64,000 nucleotides of DNA. It comes from Amphirosellinia nigrospora (taxonomy: Eukaryota; Ascomycota; Sordariomycetes; Xylariales; Xylariaceae). Positions within the stretch are counted from its first letter, which is position 1. Every line of letters begins with the position of its first letter. The notes below the pieces were generated by a model that saw nothing but the letters and a program-made list of their open reading frames with translations, did no database searches and was not told where the DNA came from. The position numbers and the translations under genes are program-made. Shown piece after piece: positions 11,402-21,270 of this stretch. The stretch spans positions 5,615,569-5,679,568 of the forward strand of contig SCHM01000002.1 of the NCBI GenBank assembly GCA_004123355.1, written 5' to 3'.

Positions 11402-13347
11402 TCATTCTCCAAAGAGACGCCGCAGACCAAAATTTGAATTCGACCCTGTCCCGGGCGACGGCGTGGAAAATAACCTTTGTATACCATAATCCGACGATGA
11501 TATGCGCACATACGCGCTGCTCACGGGACTGCTCACTCGCAGTGGCGTGGCGAACATATCCGCCAAACCACCGTAATCCGGGCTCACCACGCGGTATGGC
11601 GGTGACACCGAACGGCTCCTACGGTCCGGGTCTGGCGACGACGCATCGTAGAGGTTGCGGAGCCCCATACTCGTCGACGAGGAGCGATACGCACCGGGGA
11701 TAGAGATCTCCTCCCGGCTCTTACTCCTTCCGCGGCCCTCCGGACTCACATTCCGCGAGGACGGGGGCGTCGCGGGTCTCGAGCCCGCCGTGAGCAACTT
11801 ATAGCTTCGCCAGCTCAGCCGCCGCGGCCCCAGCAGACCTCCACCGCCACCGTCGAGCGTGGTTGTCGCCTCGCTCGGAGGCTCGGAGAGGAACGGCCCC
11901 ATGAACCGCCGCGCGATGATGGAGATGGTCGACCCGGAGCTGTGCTGCGCGAACCGCGGCGGCGCGACGCCGCGAGGGAACTCGCCCCCGTTCCGCGGAC
12001 TCGCCGCCCGCGACAGCCGCGAGTGCCACGAGTCGGCCGGCGAGCGCCGCCCGACATGAAGTACGGCAGCGGGTGCTGCGGCGTGCGCCGCTTCCTGCTG
12101 CGTCTCTGCTGCTGCTGCTGTTGCTCGTCTCCTCCTCCTCCTCCTCCTCCTCCTCCTCCTCCTCCTCTCCTCCTCCTCCCCCCTTCCATGCCGTACGAAT
12201 AGGCGGCGGCGGCGGCGGCCTCCTTGGAGGTGACGTCGAGTAGTCTAGTCGTGCGGCCGGGGGCGGCTGCGACGGCGCTGGGAGTGTCAGGCGGAAGAAG
12301 TTCCCGAGCTTCCGCCGCAGCGAGGCGAAGAAGTCGCGCATCGCGTACCGGGATCGCCGCTTCTGTCGTCTGTGGTGCTGCTCGCCTGAGCGGCGGTGGT
12401 GTTTCTTGCGTCGTTGCTGCTGCTGCTGCTGTTGCTGCTTGTGTTTGTGGTGTCTACGCTGGCTCGAGGTGCCGGAACCCTCATCGTCATTTTGATATTC
12501 GTGGGGCTGCCCCCCGTAAAGGGGCGAGTGGCTCAGCGGCGGTGCCGAGGTTGATCGTCTTGGGACTGGTGTCGACGGCTCGTCGGGCAGTGGGAATTTA
12601 GGTGCTTTTTTGGGGAAGCCGTATCCTTCGCCGTTGTCCCGACGCTTCTTGGCGTTCTCTGTCTGCTTCCTTTTTCTTCTCCGCTCATCCTCTCCCTTTC
12701 TCTTGGTTGCTTCCTCGCGTTTCTCCCTTTCTGCCTTCGTCCTGATCATCCCAAAGAAAGAGTAGGGGGCCGTGGGATTCACCGGAGTCGGCTCCGGCTG
12801 AGGCGGGAGAATGGGCTCATCTCGCTCCGATGTGACGCTCTGCTGTCGAGGCCGGGGACGCCGCCGCCTCCGCCGTCTAGCCTTAGCTGCGGCTGGTGAT
12901 GAGGAGGGTCTCCGTTTTAATCTTGGAGTTGAGGTCCTTGTGCCCCCTTGTGTGTTGGGATGAGGGTCTGGGGGAGGAGTGGGAAGTCGATGGCCGAGAT
13001 TTGTGGTCTCGAGGGTTTCATTGTGCTCCTGGCTTTTCTGACGCAGTGCCTCTGCGATTATCTTTGGGATGGCATGTGTGTGTTGCTCACTCGGCGGGAT
13101 GTAGATCGGGAAGTCTCGGTTTCGGAGTTTCCGGGGGCGAGAACGTGAATGGGATTCGAAGCGAGACGGTGGTGCGTGTGCGGGAATGGGAACGTAGCAA
13201 GGGAGAGCTGCTTCGAGCTCTCTGGGAAGACCTGCTTCGGCTGCGTCCTCGCTGGCTGCGAGATGATGATCTTAGGGATCTGGGCTGATAGGAATGACGT
13301 CTGCGACTGTGTGGCTTGTTGCTCTTGATCGATGCCTTGGGAGACAT
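11402..13347 (-). CDS. Uncharacterised Arg/Ser-rich, low-complexity protein
   Basis: I do not recognise the family. From ATG 13347 the peptide starts MSPKASIKSNKPHSRRRHSY and is SR-rich. It then appears to change frame near 13.17 kb into SRFESHSRSRPRKLRNRDF and IPPSEQHTHAIPKIIAEAL. It continues through a Lys/Arg coiled-coil-like stretch (TKAEREKREEATKRKGEDE, about 12740-12680), a poly-Gln run (about 12416-12440), RYAMRDFFASLRRKLGNFF, and a CCT/AGG microsatellite (about 12129-12180) giving poly-Glu or poly-Gly depending on frame. The C-terminus (STISIIARRFMGPFLSEPP to FGLRRLFGE, ending 11402) is Ser/Pro-rich. The frame moves again near 12.05 kb beside GGG. An intron cannot be excluded: GTGAGC on the minus strand near 13.10 kb is a good donor. 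Exon structure is therefore unresolved. Composition suggests a nuclear or cytoplasmic disordered protein. Confidence 0.5.
12129..12183. repeat. CCT trinucleotide microsatellite within coding region
   Basis: A run of about fifteen CCT units on the + strand, slightly interrupted at its right end. On the coding (minus) strand it reads GAG/GGA and so yields poly-Glu or poly-Gly. It adjoins a CTG-rich stretch (12108-12122) that gives poly-Gln in one frame. Such runs change length easily and make the reading frame here unreliable. Confidence 0.85.
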
Positions 13348-14623
13348 AGTGGCGGGTCTAATACCTATTGTCCTTGAGATAGATGCTCAGCCTGCTCGAG
13401 CTAGTCTATCTACAGAGAGAGCAGGTAGGGAGGAAGGAGTTCAAAAGTGAGGTTGTCAGATGATAGATATACTATATAAATCTATGCTGTTCGTCATTGT
13501 GTACCTCTACAGTCATCCATTCGTTGCCTGTCCATCTCTCACCTTTCCACGTCGCGCAGCAAGAATCTAGTCAGCCGGCCTCGTCTGCATTGCGTAACAA
13601 AAGTCCGCCCATATGGTATTTGTATGGATGGAAGGGGTCGCTGCACATGACATTATTACTCCGACACATATCATCTAACGTATCGATCGCCTAGACGGTT
13701 CGCCGACCACTGGGATATGACATAAACAAACGAGCTCGCTGGCAATAACAAAATAACAATGAGCAGAATTTGCGAATGGGAGCCCGACTTGGCGCTTCAT
13801 TTCATGGTTATCCTGACTTCGACGACTTAACCTCCGACCGCACGTGTTGGGTACTGATTCGCCGCGTCCCCGATGCCCGAATCGGAGATCCCGTCCCGCC
13901 CATGGCCCTTGGTCCTTGGTCCTGGTCCTGGGCGTCGATTCATTCACGTTCACGCGACGGGGGAAACACGTCGTGCTCAGAGGCAAATAGTTTCAGCCCG
14001 GAGCTCGCACCGTGGCCATGACTGGGCACCCGTCCACGAATGGGCCAGGTTATGCAATGCGGGATGTCGTGTGTGTGTGTGGTGTACCGCGCCCCCCTCG
14101 AGGCCTGATGGCCCGGTATGCGGAGTTAGAGTTGGTTAGTTAGGTATTACCTGCATCTGGCTATCTGGGCCTCAACGAACGTCGGGAACGACTCTGGTGC
14201 CGAGAGAGGCCCGATGATACACTACTGCCTGGGCTAGGCTGTGCAATAGATGCTTGCTCTACTTCCTGCTCCCAGCGCCCAATCATTTTGGTGCAACACG
14301 TGGGTGGCATCGAGTTGCGTGGCCCATTGTTATTGTTGTTTACTTAAAGACGCGGTTGTATCGATTATGCAGCACCTGATTTGATTTACTTCTGGGCACA
14401 CGAATTGATTCGAGGTTGGTGCATCTGTTTACCCCCTCTCTTTTTCCTGGACCGGGATCTTGCCATTGCTGGATCTTCTTTGGTGCCGTATCCCGCACCA
14501 CGGATCTCGACGTTGTTATTGGTGGTTGTCGACAAGCTCATCAGGGTACAGCTTTAAGAGCCTCAAATGTGAAACTGAGACCATTCATCGAGTGTGACTT
14601 TCGATATCCAATCAACACACATT
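13348..14623. other. Intergenic region upstream of the low-complexity gene and tRNA
   Basis: About 1.3 kb. It contains a (TG)n run at about 14070-14082 and, around 13860-13930, a repetitive GGTCCTTGGTCCTGGTCCTG stretch. Small frames here show no similarity I can name. It should include the promoter of the minus-strand low-complexity gene. Confidence 0.4.
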
Positions 14624-14713
14624 GGTCTGGTGGTCTAGTGGTATGATTCTCGCTTAGGGTACACCCTATGCTTAATATGCGAGAGGTCCCGGGTTCAATC
14701 CCCGGCCAGACCC
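14624..14713 (+). tRNA. tRNA-Pro (AGG) with an 18-nt intron
   Basis: The seven-base acceptor arm GGTCTGG (14624-14630) pairs with CCAGACC (14706-14712). The D-arm region is GTCTAGTGGTAT. The anticodon stem CTCGC (14649-14653) pairs with GCGAG (14679-14683). The loop TTAGGG puts anticodon AGG at 14656-14658, and the T-arm is CCGGG-TTCAATC-CCCGG. An 18-nt intron (14660-14677) sits in the canonical place after position 37. The mature length of 72 nt is normal. Confidence 0.95.
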
Positions 14714-15565
14714 TTCTTTTGCTTGATTCGACTTTGGTTACATTAATTACTTTTTTCTCCTTTTTTGGTGTAGAGTTGGTTGCTTGATAAGAAGGAAGGT
14801 TGTCAGGGGGGCCTTGAACCTCATGAGTTAACCATGAAAACACTACCTGTTGTTGGCTCATGTGTCGCAGAGGGTAGATATGGTGCTTCACATCACGTAG
14901 TTGATTATAATAATAGGACAAGCGAAACAGAGTTTCAACTTAGGAGCACTACTTAGGTACGTCTTTCATTACTAAGAAGCTAGATATTCCATTCAATATG
15001 GACATGCCTACCTCTAATTGCGGTTTTATGAAGGCCTAGGGCATCGATCCAAGGAATGTCGCGTCCCCTATCATCCACTATAACAACACGTGACTACGCG
15101 TTCCAGTGGGCCTTATTACTGACGTAATGGAATTTCCAGCGTCCTCAAAAACACCTCTGTTCCTTAGTTTCATGAAAACATTCGGATCAGTCGTTTCTCT
15201 TATCAGCCAGTTTCTGAGGGATTTCTACCCAGAGAAGAGCATGCGTGTATTCGGGTGCGTAGACACATTGACATAAACACATGACACTAGGTCTAGAAGA
15301 TGTTCAGGCATCCTGTTCAGCAACTGGCTGGTTTCACGTCGAATCTTAAACCCAACTCGTGTGCCACTAACACCATTTCCATCACCTTTCAGAATATAAT
15401 TCACCATCAATTGATCACCACAGGCGAGTAAAAAGCGCGTTGTTTATAGAGTATGTTTATGTATTTCGTGGCGCAGTATGACTGCAAGATGCTGGCTAGC
15501 TAGCCCTAATTCCATCGCATGCAATTGTTCCAAAGTTGTCGACAACAAGGCCATGTGTAGACCAT
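14714..15565. other. Intergenic region downstream of tRNA-Pro
   Basis: About 850 bp. It starts with a T-rich tract just after the tRNA (14714-14765, including several T-runs) that can act as the RNA polymerase III terminator. A TACTTAGGTA near-palindrome is at 14950-14959. I find no convincing gene. Confidence 0.4.
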
Positions 15566-15877
15566 TTACAGATCATTGTTCTCAAGACGTTCCTTCGCGC
15601 GCTCCTTGGCCTCGTCCGACACGTTGGGGTTCTTCAAGGTTGCCTTCAAGCCGCCGGCGACATTGTTGGGTTCTTGTCCTTCTCGTCCTCGGCTCCGGCG
15701 ACTGGGTAAGTTAGCTCATGACCGCCCTCGGCAATGTCATGGAATGGGGGAAAGCTTACCATCGCCGCCGTTGAACTCATTGTTGAGAACTTCCTTGGAG
15801 TGTTGCTTGGACTCCTCTGACGTGTTGGGGTTCTTCAGGTTGGCCTTGTGACCGCCGGCGATCTGAGCATCAGTCAT
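15566..15877 (-). CDS. con-6: Conidiation-specific protein 6 (con-6)
   Basis: A small hydrophilic protein of two con-6 repeats, known from Neurospora as abundant in conidia and induced late in conidiation. From ATG 15877, exon 1 (15760-15877) encodes MTDAQIAGGHKANLKNPNTS and EESKQHSKEVLNNEFNGGD. A 58-nt intron (15702-15759, GTAAGC donor) follows. Exon 2 (15566-15701) then gives AGAEDEKDKN and, after a one-base frame change, LKNPNVSDEAKERAKERLEN and NDL-stop. The two NPNxSxEAK-type repeats are diagnostic, and the total of about 89 residues matches the Neurospora protein. The frame break is at GGG 15668-15670 (CCC on the coding strand), where the expected Asn-Pro-Asn needs CCCC, so a missing base is likely. 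Confidence 0.88.
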
Positions 15878-16944
15878 ATTGAAGGATTGGGTTGTTGATT
15901 GTGTAGTTGTGGAAGAGTTGTTGTTCTTGTGATTGCTGTGAAATTGCAGTAGAAGCTTGATGATGGAGGATCAGAATTCGTAAGGGAATTGGCGAGTTCT
16001 TATACACGTAGATGAGGATTCCTGATCCTACGAAGTTGAAATAATGTTAGCCAACTCATAAGGCCTTATCGTTGTTTCCTAGGCCAGCCGCTTGCATCGT
16101 ATCGGTGATCTGCCGATGATGACGACGTGATTTCATACAATCGCAAGTCATATCGTCATCACTTGCCAAACTTAAGACACAATCGCATGCAGCTGCGAAA
16201 TAGTTAAAGCGGTGAGTACAATGTTTATGGGGTTAGGTTTAAGTTTGTTACGGCAGTCGTTTTCTGCACTGTACAGATCTGACGACCGATGTACAAAGCA
16301 GGAACGCTGAGCTGCACGAGATGATACCAAAATGGGCAGCAATGTCTGTGCACGCATCCTAAAGAAGTCCGGTAGCTGGGAGATGATTCATCATCTGTAA
16401 ATGATTGCTTTGTTTAGAACAAAAGCATCAGGTACCAGTTGTTAGCTCGGCGTTTGGACCAGGCGGCGGAGCATCCACTCCGACCGTTTTGTTGTGACCA
16501 TTGATGTTTGAAACAACGACCAGAACCATAAGGCAAGACATATGGATTCATTGTACCTAGCTATTTAAAAATTCACTTCCATTTTGGAAGCAGTCATAAC
16601 CGGCAATTCCTAGGTGTGGCCTTGTCTACATGCACTCAGGTACAGATCTGCCTAGGTGGTATGCACAGTGTCCGTTCGAGCTATTTTTTTCCTGCGAAAT
16701 TTGGATGTGATATAATTGTGTCGATCATATGTATCATCACAACTGGTCTTGCTACCGAGCCTCGATAACTCCTTGTGCCCCTGATGAGGTAGCGAAGAGC
16801 GTTGTCTCTCTAGATATTATCATCAAAGTCAATGATCGCCATTACACATACTTCCTACCAGGTATGCAATGACCACCTCAAACCAGACTGACTTCAGGTT
16901 CAAGGCCTGAAGACATTCTGCCAACCCTCTCGTAGTATTTTGGA
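15878..16944. other. con-6 upstream region
   Basis: About 1.07 kb containing the con-6 promoter and 5' leader. It has CT/TTG-rich sequence just upstream of the ATG (15880-15950) and two CCTAGGT half-palindromes near 16609 and 16651. I see no gene here. Confidence 0.4.
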
Positions 16945-18070
16945 TCACCCCCACACCCTAGGAAGATATTGGGTAAATAACACGACTAACGATAGTAGCG
17001 ATGCTTGCCATGTGTTTTTCGATTGTGCAATGTCATGGCTATGGGTTCGACTTACATTCTTCGTGATTTGAGGTCCGGTTAGACTGCCGCTGGTGGATTC
17101 AAGAAGCAGAACGGCGTTGGTGAGCATTTTCTTGCTATGTCCCGCGGTGTTTGCCGTGACAAGACTGAAGCTTGGGATATACGTTGCCACAACTACTTGT
17201 TAGAACTGCACGAACTTATTAGTATACAGTTTGCATCGAACAATCAGGATAGCACCTTACGAAGAAACCTACCAGCGCACCCCACTTGTCGTGAAGCGCA
17301 TAAAGGAGGCGGCCGAAGACGATACCGAATACAGCGGCGATGCCGGCCCACAGCGTATGATCATTCATTCTGGCAGCAAAGTAACATGCCCCCAGGATCC
17401 TGACAAAGGTGGTGGCGCCAGGGGGGAAGGTTATGATCAGGGCCTGTCGCGAATTGAAGCTCAAAGAGACGATAAGCTTTGATGCCCAAGTGCCAACAGC
17501 ACCGTACCTGACTCCTGCGATGGAATGGATAGCGAAGTACAGATATGTTCGGGGATCCTTAACGAGCTCTCAAGCTTGGTGAGCTTTGAACTTGCCTTGC
17601 TGGCTCATGCGGACGCGTTGGACCGACTCGCTCTGCAAGTGTGAGAAAGGAGGCCGTCAGGGGGATATCAGACACAAGGATATATAAGATAATTGCCAAT
17701 GCGACTGTCAAGGTCCCAAAGACCACATAGAGAAGCTGCCAGTTGGCGAGCACACCCGTGCCGACGTTGCGATCGTCCAAAGCGTAAGCTATCGGCGAGG
17801 AAATCAGTGTAGCTAGACCGACTCCTGAGTACCATAGCCCAAGGCTGGAAACTCGCTCTCCAAAGTGTCGTAGTCAGAGCGACCCATTTCGACAAGGGGA
17901 CCTTCGGCTACAAGGTACCCCAAACTGAATATGCTTCCAAGCCAGCAGTATGTTGTTAAAATTAAAGGACCGTTATCATAACCATGGTTATACACCTTTG
18001 CAACTTGGTCTGGAGCTGGGGAAATGACCGGATTGTGAAGCATTTCGAAATGGAAACCCCAAGGTGGCAT
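16945..18070 (-). pseudogene. Decayed MFS permease, allantoate/Dal5-type
   Basis: Scattered minus-strand pieces in the order of a Dal5-family anion:proton symporter. They are NGPLILTTYCWLGSIFSLGY (about 17.94 kb), LWYSGVGLATLISSPIAYAL (about 17.8 kb), NWQLLYVVFGTLTVALAIIL with DIPLTASFLTLAERV, then VQRVRMSQQGKFKAHQA, ELVKDPRTYLYFAIHSIAG, a segment with FPPGATTFVRILG, and VATYIPSFSLVTANTAGHSK near 17.2 kb. The membrane helices normally lying between the second and third pieces are absent, the first helix is missing, and a TGA (17570-17572) replaces an expected Trp in HQA-W-ELVKDP. A large internal deletion plus a nonsense codon means a true pseudogene, unlike genes here that show only single-base frame slips. 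Confidence 0.7.
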
Positions 18071-18847
18071 TTTTTGTTGTCCTCATGACACGCAATGGAG
18101 CCCTTGGGGGCAGGTGACCTATATAGTCGGTCCCGAAAATTGAGCATGGGCTTAGGTCTCGACGTCGGCCGTTGTTATTGGGCAGTAAACATAAAAACCC
18201 CGGTAAAAAGTGCAATAAAAATTCTCGGTAAAAGTGCAATAAAGTGCAATAAAGTCTTGGCAAACCGGGAAAGTACATTCAGCACCACTCAAACACAATT
18301 GCCCGCTGGTCATGCAACTTATAAATCGTATTTGGCTTCAAAATCTGGCTCTGGCGGAACTTGCCTGCGGAGACTGGCCAGTCGAACTTCGAACCATGGT
18401 GCCGTTGTGCTTTTGACACCTCTTTGATTTACACGTCTTCGGGACACAAGGCAGATGACTCCCAGTAATGATGGCCACTAATGTAGGTACGGCAGTAAGT
18501 CACCATGTATGGTAACCCTCCGTTGATACTTGTATTCCTGCGGGTGTGTTCATCTTGTCACCAACCCCTGTGAAAAGTAGTTCCCTCCACCTCGATATGC
18601 CGGCCAGCACATGCGCGAGACGGAGAAGAGGGGTATCGGGCTCACATTGAGAGTCTGAGAGTCTCCAATATATCAAACCACAAGGCCTTGACTTCTCTAT
18701 GTTGATTTCCCCTTTGCAGCTCCCTCCGACCGGCCACCGCTGCGTGCCATGTGATTCCCCAAAGCCTGAGACACTGTTCACAAAGAAGACTACAGATTGG
18801 ACTTACAACAACTGAAGACAGAGCCAAGGTTGATTACCGAGTCTAAC
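18071..18847. other. Intergenic region with short tandem repeats
   Basis: About 780 bp between the decayed permease and the divergent DUF3176 gene. At 18202-18255 a unit like GTAAAAGTGCAATAAA recurs two to three times. The rest shows no coding similarity. The 3' half should hold the promoter of the DUF3176 gene. Confidence 0.45.
18202..18255. repeat. Short imperfect tandem repeat (GTAAAAGTGCAATAAA-like)
   Basis: The element GTGCAATAAA occurs three times within about 50 bp, twice preceded by CGGTAAAA. The copies are imperfect. No function is evident, and it may be a slippage product. Confidence 0.7.
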
Positions 18848-20957
18848 ATGAGCCGAAGCAATCCTCTCAACACGGTCGGGTCGACACACACCTCAGAGCC
18901 GTCAAAATCAACGGCGACGGAGAACATCTGGAATCAAACCGACCCAAACCTCCCTGACCCCAGCCCAGGGGATATTGGCGACAAGGAGGCCGGCCCGGAC
19001 TTCTTTGCATACACCCCCATTAACAATCACGAGCCAGCAGAGCGACAGTACACGGCACGCAGTCTGGCCTCGAGGAACACCTGGGCTTGCCGATTCTGGC
19101 TATGGGAGTTTCTCAGCCTCCTCATTGCGACAATTGCTCTTTTAGCCATTATCGTCACGCTGGTGACGCAGCAAGACCGCCCGCAACCACTCCAGCCCTC
19201 CGTCATCACTACTAACGCCCGCATCGCCATTTTCAGCGCCGTCCTCAAGGCCTGTCTCGGCTTGCCCATCGTCGAAGGCATCAGCCAGCTGAAATGGCTC
19301 TGGTTTCGGGAGTCGCGACCGCTTCAGCATTTGCAGCAATGGGACTCAGCAAGCCGCGGTAAGCTTCACTAGGTCCTTGTTATATTCTGGAGTGTCAATC
19401 ATACGGATAAGGCTGTCCTGCCGGTGCTACTCTCATTTTAGCATAGTTTCCAGCTGATATCTTGATCATAGGTACTTGGGGATCTCTGCTTCTTATCTTC
19501 CAGCTCAGAGGTCGCCACCTTGCCGCATTTGGCGCTGCACTCATGCTCTTGTCCTTGGCCATTGACCCCTTTGCACAGCAGATCGTTCAGTACTACAGCT
19601 GCTCAATAGTAGCGCCAGGCGAAAACGCAACCTTCCCATTCTCGAATGTCTATGCCAACGGCATAGTCTCTGCGCGGCTAGAAGCCCCCCCGGATGCCGA
19701 CGCGCAGGTGCAGGTAGCCTTCTACACTGGGCTCCTCAACCCGCCAGCGAATGTTTCGTCCGTCATTTCGTACTCCTGCCGGACTGGTAACTGCACGTTC
19801 CCAGCGACAGAAGACGGCGCCATGTTCTCTACGCTGGCGTTGGGGAGCAGATGTGTTGACGTCAGCTCCACCATCACCCTCCAGACGACGGCGGACGATG
19901 TCACCACGGCTACTCTTGCCGCGTATAATTTATCTCTCTCTACCTCTGGCAAAACAAACGACGTCATGCTTTCGGGCTACAAATACGCAGGAGATAACCC
20001 GTCGTCTTATTACATCAAAATCGCATTCTTAATATCGCCCTTTATGAAGGAGTCCAACGCACATGCCTTCGAATGCGAGTTTTATCCTTCCGTGGACACG
20101 TACAGTGCCAGTGTCACGAACGGAGTCCTCGTAGAGAGCCGCTTGGACAGCCAACGCATGGACGTGTGGCCAGTAACTTACGGCACGTTCTCGCTCCTGA
20201 TCCCGAATAGGACCATCGTGGATGGTAAATGGGAGGAGTGTAAAAGCTCCCCAAACTCGTCAACCGAATACAGTGTGTCGATTACGCCAGCAACCTCCCT
20301 GGGCGATCCTGTCACGACATTGAGCTCGGGGGGAAGCTTTCCAGTGGTAGGCAGCAAGGTTCCCACAGCTAACACCCGATGGTGGCCGCAGTCGTGTGTG
20401 TACTATCTTCCCTATGGGGCCTCCGGTGGCTTTGAGTCCAGGCTCATTCTCCTAGGCGGGGAAAGCCTTTACTTTGAAGGATTCTCACAGTCAGCGATTG
20501 GCAATCTCTGGTCCGTCAATCTGTGGGGAAACAACGGCAACACGACACTAGATTCGGTACAGACGGCCATGAATGGCTTGACATACTCGATATCAGCGCA
20601 ATGGCGGCAAGGTGATGGCACGAATAATACCCGCTCGGTCGTCGGTGATGTCCTGGAGGTCCGAACCTGCCTGCGGGCTCGTTGGGGGTGGATCGCCCTC
20701 CCGGCCGCGCTGCTCTTTCTGACAACAATCTTCCTCATCTCAGCCATTGTTCGCACGAGCCTCGATAACGGCCTTGTCTGGAAGAGCTCGATCCTCCCTT
20801 ACTCTTCGCCGGGCTTGACGCGCGCACGAGACGATCGGCCGGGGTTGCAGTGGGGCTGGGGGAAATGAGCACGGCGGCCACGGCTGCCACCGTACAACTA
20901 AGGCAGTATGAGGATGGATTCCACTTGGTCTCGTCTGAGACGGACTGTCGTGAGTAA
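18848..20957 (+). CDS. DUF3176-family multi-pass membrane protein
   Basis: Exon 1 (18848-19358) has a disordered N-terminus, then helix one WLWEFLSLLIATIALLAIIV and the family block LGLPIVEGISQLKWLWFRES. After a GT-AG intron (19359-19471) exon 2 gives GTWGSLLLIFQLRGRHLAAF and SLAIDPFAQQIVQYY. A long, probably extracytoplasmic domain follows, with several N-glycosylation sequons and conserved cysteines (SCRTGNCTFP), and then a last helix ALLFLTTIFLISAIV. These are the hallmarks of the fungal DUF3176 family, whose function is unknown. The frame stops early at 20868 (GLQWGWGK), but one extra G in the run 20841-20844 would continue it as VAVGLGEMSTAATAATVQLR to a stop at 20955-20957. That fits the family's charged tail better, so I give the longer end. 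Confidence 0.8.
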
Positions 20958-21270
20958 AGTAGCTGGAGCCAGAGAGAAACTCAATGCAGAGCATAAAGCC
21001 TATCTTATAATGGGAGGGGGTCTATGAATTGTAAAATGTATATATGGCCCACCGTCCATATTGGCCTCCACAAATGTCAGCATAATCTCGCTTGGCAGCA
21101 ATTCCCAGCTCTCATTTGTCCCGTTTTGCTCTCTCTGTTTTTCGCAAAACGCCTCACTGTTTCGGTTCAAGTCATTCATCTAGGCATATTCTCTTCAAGG
21201 CGCCTATGTTACACTCAATTGGAGATCTTTCCTAGTCACCTGTCTTTCAACAGGCACCAAACGATCTCGG
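20958..21270. other. Intergenic region upstream of the APC permease
   Basis: About 310 bp between two genes on the same strand. It holds the DUF3176 3' UTR and the permease promoter and leader. I see no other feature. Confidence 0.4.

Noticed and set aside
14541-14921. 126-codon minus-strand frame
   Set aside because: It runs across the tRNA-Pro gene in antisense, so it is not a credible protein gene.
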